A DNA stretch of 12,386 nucleotides from an uncultured Eubacteriales bacterium (GTDB taxonomy: Bacteria > Bacillota > Clostridia > Oscillospirales > Oscillospiraceae). Both the position numbers and the translations under genes were made by a program. The notes under the pieces are model-generated. The model saw only the letters and a program-made list of their open reading frames with translations, searched no databases and was not told where the DNA came from. Below are positions 7,162 to 12,386 of this stretch, in pieces (the first letter of the stretch is position 1; every line of letters begins with the position of its first letter). The stretch lies in contig URPI01000054.1 in the NCBI GenBank assembly GCA_900549705.1, positions 1 to 12,386 of the forward strand, written 5' to 3'.

Positions 7162-7196
7162 CAGCCAGTGCCAAGCGGTACTGGCTGTTGCTTTTT
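7162..7196 (+). terminator. Second hairpin with T-run ahead of the CRISPR locus
   Basis: CAGCCAGT (7162-7169) pairs with ACTGGCTG (7180-7187), and TTTTT follows at 7192-7196. It probably backs up the hpf terminator and insulates the tracrRNA promoter from upstream transcription. Confidence 0.6.
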
Positions 7197-7247
7197 GCGG
7201 GAGGATCAATGCGTCTTCCACACAACGCGGATTCGGTGAAAAAACAA

Positions 7248-7275
7248 TTGACAAAACTTGACAAAATGCTATAAG
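7248..7275 (+). promoter_or_regulatory. tracrRNA promoter
   Basis: TTGACA (7248-7253), 16-nt spacer, TATAAG (7270-7275). Expected start near 7282, right at the 5' edge of the anti-repeat. A second TTGACA lies at 7258-7263, inside the spacer, so TTGACAAAA occurs twice with a 10-nt period. Confidence 0.8.
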
Positions 7276-7281
7276 AAATGT

Positions 7282-7383
7282 GGCTTATGCCACTACGAGA
7301 GAAAATGGTGTTTACTACGATAAGGTAGAACACCTCGGAGCTCTACCCCAGTCGTGATTTTGCGACTGGGGTATCTACGTTCT
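7282..7383 (+). ncRNA. tracrRNA of the type II-C CRISPR system
   Basis: CCACTACGAGAGAAAATGG (7290-7308) and ACTACGAT (7314-7321) are complementary to the crRNA-sense repeat: a perfect 19-bp upper helix with T-type repeats, a 3x5 internal loop (TGTTT on this side) and an 8-bp lower helix ending in a G-U. Then comes a nexus region (7322-7343: small AGGT/ACCT hairpin, or alternatively GGTAGA 7324-7329 with TCTACC 7342-7347) and an 11-bp hairpin (7344-7354 with 7363-7373, loop TGATTTTG) and the tail ATCTACGTTCT. From memory, this order and the motif GCTCTnCCCC-stem-GGGGnATC match Neisseria tracrRNA. No long T-run follows the last hairpin, so the 3' end is approximate and read-through into cas9 is possible. 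Direct orientation relative to the plus-strand array is explained by minus-strand transcription of the array. Confidence 0.88.
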
Positions 7384-7407
7384 ATGGAGAAAACGGGGGA
7401 TAACGCA

Positions 7408-10400
7408 ATGAAGAAGGGACAGAAGCATTGTCACTACACATTGGGATTGGACATCGGTATTGCGTCCATCGGCTGGGCGGTTCTCGGCAATGACGAGGAT
7501 GGAACGCCAAACCGGATTATTGACCTGGGCGTTCGGATTTTTGACTCAGCCGAAGTTCAAAAGACGGGTGAGAGCCTTGCTGCGCCCCGCCGGGATGCCC
7601 GCAGCGCACGGCGCAGACTTCGCCGGCATCGTCACCGCCTGGAGCGGATACGTTATCTGCTGGTGCAGCAGGGGGTGCTCACCCAGGAGGAAATGACCCA
7701 TTTGTATGACAAAAGCGACATGGTGTCGCCCTATCAGCTGCGTACAGAGGGGCTTGACCGGCTTTTGAATGCACGGGAGTTTTCAAAAGTGCTGATTCAC
7801 CTTGCTCAGCGCCGGGGCTACCAATCCAACAGTACCGCCGAAGAAGCAAAAAACGAAAAGGAAAACGGCATTATCAAGTCTGCCATTTTGGAAAATCAGC
7901 AGCGCATGGAGCGGGGCGGCTACCGCACCATCGGTGAAATGATGTATCGGGATGCGGCATTCTGGGAGACAATCAACGGAATCCGCTACCACTGCACCCG
8001 CAATAAGGCGGGGGATTACCGCTTCACCGTTGACCGTGCCGCTATTCTTTCAGAGGTTTCCATTCTCTTTGAAGCCCAGCGCCGTCTTGGCTCCCCTTGG
8101 GCTTCCGTGGAAATGGAAGACGCTTACACTGCAATCCTGTCCGGCCAGCGCAGCTTTGACGAAGGCCCCGGCAACGACAGCCACGGCAACGAAAGCCCGT
8201 TCCGAAAAGCCATGTCTCACAACGTAGGAAATTGCACCTTGATACCAACGGAGCTGCGTGCGGCAAGAGCGGACTATACTGCTGAATATTTCAAGCTTCT
8301 GCAAGACCTCAACCATATGCGCCTGGTGGACAACAGCGGTTCGCACCCCCTGACCCAGCAGCAGCGTGCCATCCTGGAAGAAATGGCTTTCCGCTCGGCA
8401 AACCTGACCTATGGGCAGCTGCGCAAAAAGCTGGGGCTTTCGGATGAGGTGCGGTTTGCGGGTCTTTACTATGGGGAGGACACCATAGAAAAAGCCGAAA
8501 AGAGAAAATGGGCGCAGATGCAGTCCTACCACAAGATACGCACTGCCCTGGATAAGGTGAGCAAGAATGCCATTCAGACGCTGACCCAAGACCAGCTGGA
8601 CGCAATCGGGGAAATTTTAACGGCATATAAGGCGGATGCAGCGCGGATTGAGCATCTTCAGTCAGCTGGAATCCAGAAGGAGTACTATAAAGCGCTGCTG
8701 ACCCTTTCCTTCTCGAAATACGGAAAGCTTTCGTGCTGTGCAATGCATAAACTCATTCCATTTTTGCAGCAGGGGATGCGCTATGACGAGGCTTGCAGGG
8801 AGGTATATCAAGACCACCGCACGAAAGAAGCCAGCGAGAAGAAACAACGCCTTTCTCTCAATGATATTGACGAGATAACCAATCCGGTTGTCCGCCGGGC
8901 GGTGTCCCAGACCATCAAGGTGGTCAATGCGGTTGTGCGCATCTACGGGAAACCGGATGCAGTACGCATTGAGCTTGCCCGCGAAATGAGCCATTCCTTT
9001 GACGAGCGCAATAAAATGAAAAAACGGCAGGAGGATGGCTGGCGGAAAAACGAGCAGGTGAAGGCGCAAATCCTGGAAACAAAACCGGGAAACCGGGTGA
9101 CCGGACTGGATATTGTAAAATTCAAGCTGTATCAGGAGCAAGATGGTATCTGCCCCTATTCCGGTAAGCCGCTGCTCATCGAGCGCCTCTATGAGCCGGG
9201 GTATGCAGATGTTGACCACATCATCCCCTATTCCCGCTGCTTTGATGACAGCTATAGCAATAAGGTGCTGGTGCTTGCCAGTGAAAATCGCCAGAAGGGA
9301 AATCGCACGCCCTATGAGTATTTCGGGGCGGACGAACAGCGGTGGCATGAGTTTTCCGTCCGTGTGGGGGCATCCGTTCGGGATTTCAAGAAGCGGCAAA
9401 AGCTGCTCAATACCTCCTTCGGGGAGGAGCAGGGAAAGGATTTTATCCAGCGGAATTTGAACGACACCCAGCACATCACCCGCGTGGTATATAACTTTCT
9501 GCGCAACAATCTCGAATTTGCGGACTCTGCCTACTCCAAGGCTCCGGTTCAGGCAGTGAACGGTGCGGTGACGGCAATGCTCCGGGGCAGATGGGGCATC
9601 GAAAAGATGCGTGGAGACGGCGACCTGCACCATTGCAAGGATGCGGTGGTGATTGCGGCTACCAGCCGCTCCATGGTACAGCGCCTGACCGATTACTATC
9701 AGGAAGAAGAACGGCTCTTTATGGGGAAAACCCACTTCGTTGACCCTGCAACCGGCGAAGTACTGACCAGGAAAGAATTTCAGCAGCGCTTTGCGCCGAA
9801 ATTTCCCCAGCCGTGGGATCGATTCCGGGAGGAGCTGGAAGCCCGCCTGGATCCCATTGACCCCATGGAGGCGGTGATGGCGCTCCATCTGAGTACCTAC
9901 GAGCCGGAGGAAGAAATCGCCCCTGTTTTTGTCTCCCATATGCCCAAGCATACGGTGACCGGGGCAGCGCATGAGGAAACGATTCGCAGCAGAACAGAGA
10001 CGGGAACCGTGGTCAAAACAGGCCTCACCTCCTTGAAGCTGGATAAAAATGGGGAAATTGAGGGCTACTACAATCCCCAAACAGACCCCCGGCTCTATCA
10101 AGCCCTGGTGGATCGGCTCAAAAAGTTCGGCGGGGATGGTGCAAAGGCGTTTGCAGAACCGTTCTATAAGCTCAAAAAGGACGGAACCCCCGGCCCCAGA
10201 GTGGACAAGGTGAAAATCGAAAGGAAATCCTCTCTGAGTGTGTCCACCGGCAGGGGCGTGGCGGATAACGAGAGAATGGTGCGCATTGATGTGTTCCGTG
10301 TCCCGGATGACGGCTATTATTTCGTCCCTATCTATGTGGCGGATACCAAGAAGAGAATCCTTCCGTCTAGGGCTGTTGTGAGAGGTAAGCTGCCGGAGGA

Positions 10401-10731
10401 ATGGAAGCAGATGAAGCCGGAGCATTTCCTGTTTTCCTTGTTCAAGAGTGACCTGATTCGTGTGGAGAACAGCAAGGGAATTTCCCTTGCACTGGCAGAA
10501 AAAGCGGTTGGAGAAAAGACAATCCAGGTCAAATCCGGCTTGTTCTATTTTTGCGGTGCAAATATTTCTAATTGCAGCATCGAAGTCGAAACCCATGACC
10601 GCCGCTATGGCAAGGATGGCTTGGGACTGAAAACACTTAAATCCATTGAAAAATATCAGGTGGATGTCCTGGGCAATGTCAGCAAGGTAAGGCTTCCTGA
10701 AAAACGGTTGGAATTTCGGGGGAGGAAGTAA
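7408..10731 (+). CDS. cas9: Type II-C CRISPR-associated endonuclease Cas9
   Basis: RNA-guided DNA nuclease: HNH cuts the strand paired to the guide, RuvC the other. The 1107-residue length is typical of compact type II-C enzymes. RuvC-I is YTLGLDIGIASIGWAVL (Asp15); the Arg-rich bridge helix is RRDARSARRRLRRHRHRL (about 59-76); RuvC-II is AVRIELAREM (Glu522); HNH has VDHIIPYSRCFDDSYSNK (Asp603, His604); RuvC-III is HHCKDAVVIAA (His742, Asp745). The C-terminal WED/PAM-interacting part contains FVSHMPKHTVTGAAHEETIRS and YYFVPIYVADT, usual for II-C. All catalytic residues are present and the frame is unbroken, so the enzyme is probably active. ATG 7408 is chosen because GGGGGA (7395-7400) is 7 nt upstream and conserved sequence starts there; the frame opens at 7354, inside the tracrRNA. 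No separate cas9 promoter is evident. The truncated cas1 starts 4 nt after the stop. PAM cannot be read from sequence. Confidence 0.98.
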   Translation: MKKGQKHCHYTLGLDIGIASIGWAVLGNDEDGTPNRIIDLGVRIFDSAEVQKTGESLAAPRRDARSARRRLRRHRHRLERIRYLLVQQGVLTQEEMTHLYDKSDMVSPYQLRTEGLDRLLNAREFSKVLIHLAQRRGYQSNSTAEEAKNEKENGIIKSAILENQQRMERGGYRTIGEMMYRDAAFWETINGIRYHCTRNKAGDYRFTVDRAAILSEVSILFEAQRRLGSPWASVEMEDAYTAILSGQRSFDEGPGNDSHGNESPFRKAMSHNVGNCTLIPTELRAARADYTAEYFKLLQDLNHMRLVDNSGSHPLTQQQRAILEEMAFRSANLTYGQLRKKLGLSDEVRFAGLYYGEDTIEKAEKRKWAQMQSYHKIRTALDKVSKNAIQTLTQDQLDAIGEILTAYKADAARIEHLQSAGIQKEYYKALLTLSFSKYGKLSCCAMHKLIPFLQQGMRYDEACREVYQDHRTKEASEKKQRLSLNDIDEITNPVVRRAVSQTIKVVNAVVRIYGKPDAVRIELAREMSHSFDERNKMKKRQEDGWRKNEQVKAQILETKPGNRVTGLDIVKFKLYQEQDGICPYSGKPLLIERLYEPGYADVDHIIPYSRCFDDSYSNKVLVLASENRQKGNRTPYEYFGADEQRWHEFSVRVGASVRDFKKRQKLLNTSFGEEQGKDFIQRNLNDTQHITRVVYNFLRNNLEFADSAYSKAPVQAVNGAVTAMLRGRWGIEKMRGDGDLHHCKDAVVIAATSRSMVQRLTDYYQEEERLFMGKTHFVDPATGEVLTRKEFQQRFAPKFPQPWDRFREELEARLDPIDPMEAVMALHLSTYEPEEEIAPVFVSHMPKHTVTGAAHEETIRSRTETGTVVKTGLTSLKLDKNGEIEGYYNPQTDPRLYQALVDRLKKFGGDGAKAFAEPFYKLKKDGTPGPRVDKVKIERKSSLSVSTGRGVADNERMVRIDVFRVPDDGYYFVPIYVADTKKRILPSRAVVRGKLPEEWKQMKPEHFLFSLFKSDLIRVENSKGISLALAEKAVGEKTIQVKSGLFYFCGANISNCSIEVETHDRRYGKDGLGLKTLKSIEKYQVDVLGNVSKVRLPEKRLEFRGRK

Positions 10732-10735
10732 AAAA

Positions 10736-10870
10736 ATGGAATATCGGAATATCTTCATTGCAAACCCGGCAAAGCTCAGCATCCAAAGGAATCAGCTTGT
10801 GATTCAGCAGGAACAGCGGTTCACCGTACCCCTTGAAGACATTTCCAGTATTCTCATCGAGAGCCAATAG
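10736..10870 (+). pseudogene. cas1: cas1 5' fragment, truncated by deletion
   Basis: ATG 10736, 4 nt after the cas9 stop with GGAGG in the cas9 3' end, opens a 44-codon frame: MEYRNIFIANPAKLSIQRN, then QLVIQQEQRFTVPLEDISSI and LIESQ, stop TAG. This is the N-terminal beta-domain of a type II Cas1 integrase (pattern nnnVnnxAKLSxxnnxLVIxxxxxxxxVPLEDISxxxIE). Normal Cas1 is around 290-300 residues, so about 85% is missing, including the catalytic Glu/His/Asp of the C-terminal domain. The homology stops precisely where the palindromic element begins; the TAG is the element's first three bases. It lay in the standard cas9-cas1-cas2 order. Protein product, if made, could not integrate spacers. Short length leaves some uncertainty, but position and motif agree. 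Confidence 0.85.
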
Positions 10871-11013
10871 GCGACCCGAGCGGCGAAGCCGCCTTGGCTC
10901 CCTCTCTGAGGGAGCTGCTGAGCGAAGCGAAGCTGAGGGAGTGTACTGCGTTAAAATGGTAACTGCCCATGGTTATTGCCGTACCTGTAGGGGTCGCCTA
11001 CCAGGCGACCCGC
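10868..11013 (+). repeat. Composite palindromic element at the cas1/cas2 deletion point
   Basis: Noncoding stretch with three perfect hairpins: GCGGC-GAA-GCCGC (10880-10892), GCTCCCTC-TCT-GAGGGAGC (10897-10915) and GGGTCGCCT-ACC-AGGCGACCC (10991-11011). Its left end TAGGCGACCC (10868-10877) is the exact reverse complement of GGGTCGCCTA (10991-11000) and is repeated directly at 11003-11011 without the T. The motifs with GCTCCCTC/GAGGGAGC and AGGGGTCGCCTACCAGGC resemble dispersed palindromic repeats I recall from Faecalibacterium and other gut Clostridia. It encodes no transposase, so it is MITE- or REP-like. It separates cas1 and cas2 remnants and replaces roughly 1 kb of the two genes. Confidence 0.72.
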
Positions 11014-11093
11014 TCCGAACCATTGAATTGCTTATCGGAAAACCAAATTCCAGCGATGCCACTCAGGATTATGAGCAGCTGATGCTTTTTTAG
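11014..11093 (+). pseudogene. cas2: cas2 3' fragment
   Basis: The last 24-25 codons before the TAG at 11091 read RTIELLIGKPNSSDATQDYE followed by QLMLF. This matches the end of type II-C Cas2 as I know it: the last beta strand with I-L-x-G, a charged linker and a terminal LLLF-like tail. A whole Cas2 is about 100 residues, so about three quarters are missing, including the N-terminal beta strand and Arg/Asp residues of the ferredoxin fold. It has no start codon of its own; an 86-codon open frame running in from 10833 crosses the cas1 fragment in the wrong frame and the element, so it is a chance fusion. Identification rests on a short tail plus its correct place after cas1. Confidence 0.72.
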
Positions 11094-11134
11094 AAAAAAC
11101 AGCAGGGCAATCTTAAAACAGATTGTCCTGCTGT
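11094..11134 (-). terminator. Terminator at the leader-distal end of the array
   Basis: A 14-bp stem with one G-T pair, 11099-11112 with 11121-11134, 8-nt loop. Six A on plus at 11094-11099 become TTTTTT directly after the stem on minus, so it is optimal for transcripts arriving from the array; on plus, TTTTT comes only 5 nt after the stem. Confidence 0.82.
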
Positions 11135-11207
11135 AAGCGTTTTTCTGCCGACTTTTTTATAAAAAGGGGGTAGAAAGTTGCGTTTTTTGCGTGGTATTTC
11201 TGTGGCT

Positions 11208-11900
11208 GTTATACCACTACGAGAGAAAATGGGGAACTACGACACACGGTGTCACCGGGCAAAATCTCATCAGTTATACCACTACGAGAGAAAATGGGGA
11301 ACTACGACCTAGAAAATCCATGTATTCGGATTGTGGTAGTTATACCACTACGAGAGAAAATGGGGAACTACGACTCCGAGCCTGGCTCTGATATCTATAT
11401 CGTTGTTATACCACTACGAGAGAAAACGGGGAACTACGACACACGTACTGGTTTTTTGTCCCTAATCGCTGTTATACCACTACGAGAGAAAACGGGGAAC
11501 TACGACCTCTGGGCATATCCTTCTAGCAATGCTCCGGTTATACCACTACGAGAGAAAACGGGGAACTACGACTTGTGCGTAATGCTAGTGCTTCGTCTGC
11601 TAGTTATACCACTACGAGAGAAAACGGGGAACTACGACGGCGAAAGCCCCCGTTTATCACGATGTCTCGTTATACCACTACGAGAGAAAACGGGGAACTA
11701 CGACTCGATATGTCGATGGTCAGTTCGGTCGCTTGTTATACCACTACGAGAGAAAACGGGGAACTACGACGTAATTAACAACGATAACAAGCAGATTTAC
11801 GTTATACCACTACGAGAGAAAATGGGGAACTACGACATATAAATATATATATACCCCCTTAAAAGTTATACCACTACGAGAGAAAATGGGGAACTACGAC
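11208..11900 (-). CRISPR. CRISPR array, 11 repeats and 10 spacers, type II-C
   Basis: Repeats of 36 bp start at 11208, 11273, 11339, 11405, 11471, 11537, 11603, 11669, 11735, 11801 and 11865. On plus each begins GTTATACCACTACGAGAGAA and ends GGGGAACTACGAC. Position 23 is T in repeats 1-3 and 10-11 and C in repeats 4-9; otherwise they are identical. Spacers from left: 29 nt, eight of 30 nt, and 28 nt for the last (11837-11864), which is AT-rich. The crRNA sense is minus: GTCGTAGTTCCCC is the repeat 5' end, like the Neisseria repeat as I remember it; a leader promoter lies to the right and a minus-facing terminator to the left. No spacer matched elsewhere in the window by eye. Confidence 0.98.
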
Positions 11901-12118
11901 AATGTCTCAAGCCCCAAATATTCCGTGATGATTTCACCGCATATTATATCCGCATTTACCGTTTTCGTCAATCCCCCAAGTGGAGAGAAACGTTTTTAAC
12001 AAAAATAGTCCCTGGAAATGGATGCTCCCTTCCTTGGAGTTCCCCTGGCAGGCACTTATAAGGATGACCGCCGAAATGCAATTTGCATTCTGATTCACAA
12101 AACGGAAGCAGTTTTCTC
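11901..12118 (-). other. CRISPR leader region
   Basis: AT-rich sequence between the right-most repeat and the tRNA promoter. It holds the leader promoter (11943-11971) and a 36-nt transcribed leader before repeat 11. The rest shows only a near-palindrome, AATGCAA-T-TTGCATT (12075-12089); no gene with credible coding features is seen. A 63-codon minus frame (11934-12125) lacks a ribosome site and overlaps two promoters. Confidence 0.65.
11943..11971 (-). promoter_or_regulatory. Leader promoter of the CRISPR array
   Basis: On minus: TTGACG (11971-11966), 17-nt spacer, perfect TATAAT (11948-11943). Initiation is expected near 11936, giving a 36-nt leader ahead of repeat 11 and a pre-crRNA running left through all spacers to the terminator at 11094-11134. 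Confidence 0.8.
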
Positions 12119-12147
12119 TTGACATTGGCCGCCTGCGGCGCTATAAT
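12119..12147 (+). promoter_or_regulatory. tRNA-Ala promoter
   Basis: Perfect TTGACA (12119-12124), 17-nt spacer and perfect TATAAT (12142-12147), 17 nt before the mature tRNA 5' end. Confidence 0.9.
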
Positions 12148-12164
12148 ATCCCAGTAAATGAAAC

Positions 12165-12240
12165 GGGCTTGTAGCGCAGCTGGGAGCGCACCACATTCGC
12201 ATTGTGGGGGTCGGGAGTTCGAATCTCCTCAAGTCCACCA
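12165..12240 (+). tRNA. tRNA-Ala, anticodon CGC
   Basis: 76 nt including encoded CCA. Acceptor GGGCTTG pairs with CAAGTCC and includes G3-U70, the alanine identity pair; D stem GCGC/GCGC; anticodon stem CCACA/TGTGG with loop TTCGCAT, anticodon CGC at positions 34-36; T arm GGGAG-TTCGAAT-CTCCT. It reads the codon GCG. Discriminator base is A. Promoter and terminator are its own. Confidence 0.95.
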
Positions 12241-12245
12241 GAAGT

Positions 12246-12281
12246 CCACCGTAATTTTGATAGAATTACGGTGGGCTTTTT
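12246..12281 (+). terminator. tRNA-Ala terminator
   Basis: CCACCGTAATT (12246-12256) pairs with AATTACGGTGG (12264-12274), loop of 7 nt, then GCTTTTT. Confidence 0.9.
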
Positions 12282-12288
12282 CTGTACA

Positions 12289-12310
12289 ATACCCCGCACA
12301 CGCGGGGTAT
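12289..12310. other. Perfect hairpin downstream of the tRNA terminator
   Basis: ATACCCCGC (12289-12297), loop ACAC, GCGGGGTAT (12302-12310). No T-run follows on plus (CATGCTAAAA) and the minus side gives TGTACAG, so it is not a classical terminator; it may be a backup hairpin or a small repeat. Confidence 0.5.
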
Positions 12311-12333
12311 CATGCTAAAAATAAAAAATCCTA

Positions 12334-12362
12334 TTGACAAATGGCGCATCCTGTTGTATTAT
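12334..12362 (+). promoter_or_regulatory. Promoter for a gene beyond the window
   Basis: TTGACA (12334-12339), 17-nt spacer, TATTAT (12357-12362). Initiation would be near 12369; the target lies outside the window. Confidence 0.7.
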
Positions 12363-12386
12363 AACCAAGCTGTTACTGAGGCAGCA

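Noticed and set aside
7282..7321. Isolated degenerate CRISPR repeat (orphan array)
   Set aside because: Downstream hairpins, its own promoter and its mismatch pattern identify it as the tracrRNA anti-repeat instead.
8662..10782. 706-codon minus-strand open frame across cas9
   Set aside because: Lies antisense to cas9, which has all expected motifs; the translation has no recognisable family and follows from codon bias of the real gene.
10833..11093. 86-codon frame that ends in the cas2 tail
   Set aside because: Runs in the wrong frame through the cas1 fragment and then through the palindromic element; a chance fusion, no ribosome site.
11249..11842. 197-codon repetitive open frame through the array
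   Set aside because: Its periodic peptide is only the CRISPR repeat translated; repeat plus spacer of 66 bp keeps the frame open.
11981..12000. Possible decayed repeat in the leader (GGAGAGAAACG)
   Set aside because: Only about 8-10 nt resemble the repeat core GAGAGAAAACG; flanks do not align, so chance is likely.
12165..12310. tRNA-Ala as integration site for the CRISPR locus
   Set aside because: The locus lies on the 5' side of the tRNA, no partial tRNA copy is seen on the other side, and there is no integrase.

Overview
The window (about 53% GC by eye) looks like chromosome of a spore-forming Clostridia member, probably near Oscillospiraceae/Ruminococcaceae. Grounds: strong GGAGG-type ribosome binding sites, consensus TTGACA/TATAAT promoters, an S-box (SAM-I) riboswitch in front of metK, a dipicolinate synthase pair, a DUF4364 gene, a long-form hibernation factor, and a composite palindromic element of the kind I recall from gut Clostridia. 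The species cannot be fixed from sequence alone.

Layout. 1-946 (minus): 5' two thirds of glycerol kinase, preceded on the same strand by a rhomboid-like membrane protein with a C-terminal zinc-ribbon-like tail (961-1839). 1941-2130 (plus): promoter, SAM-I aptamer and terminator controlling metK (2169-3308), followed by an alpha/beta hydrolase (3405-4028), a terminator and an MmcQ/YjbR-family gene (4092-4445). 4492-5807 (minus): dpaA-dpaB, overlapping by 4 nt, making spore dipicolinate. 5945-7105 (plus): DUF4364 gene and hpf/raiA, each with its own promoter.

7248-11971 is a type II-C CRISPR-Cas9 locus. A promoter at 7248-7275 drives a tracrRNA (about 7282-7383) that ends immediately before an apparently intact cas9 (7408-10731). 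Four bases after cas9, cas1 begins but stops after 44 codons at a ~146-bp palindromic element, and beyond it only the last ~24 codons of cas2 remain. The adaptation genes have therefore been deleted. The array (11 repeats of 36 bp, 10 spacers) follows. Three independent signs say it is transcribed on the minus strand, towards cas9: a TTGACG-N17-TATAAT promoter in the right flank, a terminator at the left end whose T-run faces minus, and complementarity to the plus-strand tracrRNA. Every repeat also carries an extended -10 (TGGTATAAC on the minus strand), as I recall for Neisseria/Campylobacter type II-C arrays, so each crRNA may have its own promoter. Interference looks complete while spacer acquisition in cis is lost: a frozen CRISPR memory.

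The right edge holds tRNA-Ala(CGC) with a consensus promoter and terminator, then a second hairpin and a promoter for a gene outside the window.
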